Part shown: piece by piece, positions 39,738 to 41,757 of the stretch | How the letters are laid out: every line of letters begins with the position of its first letter | Position numbering within the stretch: position 1 is the stretch's first letter | Assembly (NCBI GenBank): GCA_943354745.1 | Contig: CALRDB010000004.1 | Coordinates: 1 to 41,757 of the forward strand | DNA: 41,757 bases | Source of the DNA: Candidatus Nomurabacteria bacterium | Lineage (GTDB): Bacteria > Patescibacteriota > Minisyncoccia > Phycocordibacterales > UBA10002 | Direction of reading: 5' to 3' | Program-made: the position numbers and the translations under genes | Notes under the pieces: model-generated | Seen by the model: only the letters and a program-made list of their open reading frames with translations | Told to the model about the DNA's origin: nothing | The model's database searches: none

Positions 39738-40940
39738 ATGTTTAGTATACAGAAAAAATTAGCGGGGAAGCTTGGTCGGGTCGGCCTTCTTAAAACCGGA
39801 CATGGTAGTATCGAGACACCTGCGTTCGTGACCGTGGGAACTAAAGCAACCGTTAAGGCGCTCACCCCTCGCCAAGTTAAAGAAACAGGATCACAGGTTG
39901 TTCTTTCGAATACGTATCATCTGTATCTAGAACCAGGCGAGAAAATAATCAAACAAGGAGGAGGTCTAGGAAAGTTCATGGGTTGGGACGGACCAACTAT
40001 GACCGATTCGGGAGGTTTTCAGGTATTTTCTCTTGGAGGAAAAGGGTCATCAAAAATCGCATCCTCAAAACAACATTCTAATATTTTGCAGAATGTCAGA
40101 ATGTTTCCGGGTGAAGAACAGACAGCACCGCTCGTAAAGATAGACGAGGATGGCGTTACCTTTAAATCGTACAAAGATGGGAGTGCACATCGATTTACAC
40201 CTGAACGTTCAATTGAAATTCAGCATGCAATTGGGGCGGATATTATTTTTGCATTCGATGAGTGTACCTCACCACACGCTGGAAAGGAGTACCAGAGGGA
40301 GGCAATGGATAGGACACACCGTTGGGCAGGACGATGCTTGAAGCGTCACCAACAACTCACAACAGACAACCAACAGCCAAAACCGATGCTTTTCGGGATT
40401 GTGCAAGGAGGAAGGTTCCAAAATTTGAGGAAGGAAAGTGCTCGTACTATTGGAGAAATGGATTTTGACGGCTTTGGTATCGGAGGTTCATTCGATAAAG
40501 AAGATATGGGAAATGCGGTGCGATGGGTAAATGAACTTCTTCCCGAGGAAAAACCACGACATCTTCTTGGTATCGGTGAGCCGACTGATCTCTTTGAGGC
40601 GGTTGAAAACGGATGCGACTTGTTTGATTGTGTCGCACCAACAAGGCAGGCAAGAACGGGTTCGCTCTATACCAAACATGGGCGGTTTAATATTGAAAAT
40701 GCCCAATACAGGAATGATTTCGCGCCTCTTGAAGAGGGTTGCGGGTGCTATACATGCCTACATTTTACAAGAGCGTATCTCGCACATCTGTTCCACTCTG
40801 GAGAGATTTTGGCGAACACACTAGCCTCAATTCACAACGTCTATTTCATCGTACAGTTGGTAAAAAAAATGCGACAAGGGATTCTTGAAGAGACATTTTT
40901 CGAGCATAAAAGAGAGTTTCTGGATTCGTACAAAAAATAA
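39738..40940 (+). CDS. tgt: tRNA-guanine transglycosylase
   Basis: About 400 residues from the ATG at 39738 (TATAAC at 39723-39728 nine bases before; a GTG at 39732 is also in frame). Key sites: TDSGGFQVFSL with the binding Asp, FDECTSPHA, GIGGSFDKEDMGNAV, FDCVAPTRQARTG with the nucleophile Asp, and a zinc site CGCYTC...H near the C-terminus. It swaps guanine 34 in tRNAs with GUN anticodons for preQ1, a step to queuosine. Residues near QQLTTDNQQPKP form a low-complexity Gln/Thr insertion that is encoded by a CAACA-rich repeat. No queuosine synthesis genes are in the window. Confidence 0.95.
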   Translation: MFSIQKKLAGKLGRVGLLKTGHGSIETPAFVTVGTKATVKALTPRQVKETGSQVVLSNTYHLYLEPGEKIIKQGGGLGKFMGWDGPTMTDSGGFQVFSLGGKGSSKIASSKQHSNILQNVRMFPGEEQTAPLVKIDEDGVTFKSYKDGSAHRFTPERSIEIQHAIGADIIFAFDECTSPHAGKEYQREAMDRTHRWAGRCLKRHQQLTTDNQQPKPMLFGIVQGGRFQNLRKESARTIGEMDFDGFGIGGSFDKEDMGNAVRWVNELLPEEKPRHLLGIGEPTDLFEAVENGCDLFDCVAPTRQARTGSLYTKHGRFNIENAQYRNDFAPLEEGCGCYTCLHFTRAYLAHLFHSGEILANTLASIHNVYFIVQLVKKMRQGILEETFFEHKREFLDSYKK

Positions 40941-40941
40941 T

Positions 40942-40968
40942 GGCACCGAGCGGAAGGCTCGGTGCCGA
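40942..40968 (-). terminator. intrinsic terminator of the minus-strand gene
   Basis: GGCACCGAGC (40942-40951) pairs perfectly with GCTCGGTGCC (40957-40966). On the minus strand a T-run follows (complement of the A-run that ends tgt), so it ends the gene at 40981-41568. It starts one base after the tgt stop. Confidence 0.85.
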
Positions 40969-40980
40969 AGCAGGGCAGTG

Positions 40981-41568
40981 CTATTGCATTCCCCTGATAA
41001 CGTCGCGAAAGGTTTGGAGGTTGGGCCCCAGTAGCCCTTGGAGAATCTTCAGGTGCTTGACGATGATCAAGATGCTGGTGAGGGGGTTTCCCCCCTCCGT
41101 TTCGTCAGGTTTATTGCCAGGAAGGACCTGCGGAGTTTTGTTGTCCTTGACCGCCACCAGCGCCCACTGGCGACGCACCTCTACGTGTTCACCTGGCTGA
41201 AGGATTCCACTCGGCAGCTTTTCTTCCATCTTTGAGCGGAAGAGACGAAAGGTGACCACACCGTACTCCCGCAACTCATCCAATGCTCTGTCATAGTCAG
41301 GGTTTCCGTCAGGACTTAGTGTGTCGGCGACACTTACGAGTTCGCGGCGTAACGAGAAAAGGCTCCGTGCAACTTCCGAATCGAGGGTTAGATCGAGCAC
41401 GCGGTCGCTAGGACCAACCGGCTGAACCGGGTGATGCACTGGTCCAGCAATTTTTTTGCCCTGCATGGAGACAAGAAAATTTGCCAAAAACCATTTTGCC
41501 ATTGAGTCCGAGACCGAGCGATCGGCGTCGGATTTTTCCGTGGGGGGAGGGGATGTCTTCTTCTTCAT
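40981..41568 (-). CDS. hypothetical soluble protein
   Basis: 195 residues from the ATG at 41568 (a longer frame from 41613 adds 15). A Lys/Pro-rich start (MKKKTSPPPTEKSDADRSVS) precedes a mainly helical charged body with a long stretch of Val/Leu near the end (LTSILIIVKHLKILQGLLG). There is no clear membrane helix. No family recognised. It is convergent with tgt and ends in its own terminator. Confidence 0.6.
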   Translation of the reverse strand: MKKKTSPPPTEKSDADRSVSDSMAKWFLANFLVSMQGKKIAGPVHHPVQPVGPSDRVLDLTLDSEVARSLFSLRRELVSVADTLSPDGNPDYDRALDELREYGVVTFRLFRSKMEEKLPSGILQPGEHVEVRRQWALVAVKDNKTPQVLPGNKPDETEGGNPLTSILIIVKHLKILQGLLGPNLQTFRDVIRGMQ

Positions 41569-41640
41569 AGTATGATGCTTTCTGTCCGCTCGGATTTGTT
41601 TGTGAAAAGGCAACTTAAAGATAGAATTCGAATTTTCTTG

Positions 41641-41757
41641 TATACTGGCGCGATGAAAAAAGAAACAAAGGTGAGCATATTTCTCAGAGCGAACGCGTAT
41701 TAATAGAGTCGCTTCTGAACCGCGGTGTTTCTCAAAAAGAAATAGCCGGGGAAATCG
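41641..41757 (+). pseudogene. 5' end of an IS30-family transposase-like gene, frameshifted, partial
   Basis: From about 41673 the plus frame reads EHISQSERVLIESLLNRGVS then QKEIAGEI to the window edge, the N-terminal helix-turn-helix of IS30-family transposases. The only close ATG (41653) follows TATACT (41641-41646) by six bases, matching the local leaderless rule, but it is in another frame and would meet TAA soon after (about 41701). One extra base in AAAGGTGAG would explain it. Either a broken element, a sequencing error or an unusual start is possible; the end of the gene is outside the window. Confidence 0.5.

Noticed and set aside
1..41757. tRNA, rRNA and CRISPR arrays
   Set aside because: No T-loop/acceptor pairs, rRNA-like blocks or regularly spaced direct repeats were seen by eye.

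Overview
The gene set points to a candidate-phyla-radiation bacterium (Patescibacteria, Parcubacteria-like). It has many short ORFs of unknown function, a SWIB-domain miniprotein, a YerC/TrpR-like regulator, a DUF6159-like and a DUF456-like membrane protein, a stand-alone riboflavin kinase, and a very large alpha-2-macroglobulin beside a PBP1C-type murein synthase. Nothing calls for UGA recoding; TGA is used as a stop. I found no tRNA, rRNA or CRISPR array, and no gene-free stretch longer than about 300 bases. The taxon is inferred from gene families only; no search was run.

Layout. 1-1764: an anchored hypothetical protein, a decayed palindromic repeat, a small helical protein and an FMN reductase. 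1813-5853: a copper module (CsoR with its operator, CopA ATPase, an HMA/DsbD-type membrane protein, an anchored cupredoxin). 5924-9889: SWIB protein, Gly-rich zinc-ribbon protein, YtxH-like protein, a scar where a sigma-70 region-4 remnant abuts a sortase lacking its N-terminus, an alkyltransferase-like protein and a large membrane protein. 9904-11959: a strong promoter and terminator around a 23-codon ORF, then an ABC exporter. 12047-17891: matrixin-like protease, HD protein, membrane protein, the 16-codon tail of a second matrixin-like gene, AlkD-like protein, an ArsR-type regulator with GNAT acetyltransferase, HAD phosphatase and a 53-residue membrane protein. 17960-23604: two unknown minus-strand genes, ABC-F protein, REP-like repeats, ATP-grasp ligase, HI0933-type flavoprotein and a cupin with a structured leader. 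23713-27402: DEAD-box helicase, zinc-ribbon protein and TypA. 27511-36862: alpha-2-macroglobulin, TrpR-like regulator and PBP1C. 36945-41757: epimerase, small proteins, riboflavin kinase, DUF456 protein, LOG protein, Tgt, an unknown protein and the start of a frameshifted IS30-type ORF.

Two themes run through the window. First, about twenty genes have a -10-like hexamer 6 to 9 bases before the start codon and no Shine-Dalgarno, which predicts leaderless mRNAs as a normal mode of expression. The same rule corrects several starts and supports very small genes. Second, both small regulators (ArsR-type and TrpR-like) have a palindrome in their own promoter and a longer, perfect copy of it (38 and 42 bp) immediately downstream of the gene. 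The downstream copies have no U-tract, so they are not ordinary intrinsic terminators. This repeated architecture is the most unusual signal here.

Working together: the copper genes form a sense-export-bind chain under one CsoR operator. The macroglobulin and PBP1C form the known bacterial envelope-defence pair. The DEAD-box, ABC-F and TypA proteins are ribosome or RNA maintenance factors. AlkD-like and ATL-like proteins cover alkylated DNA.
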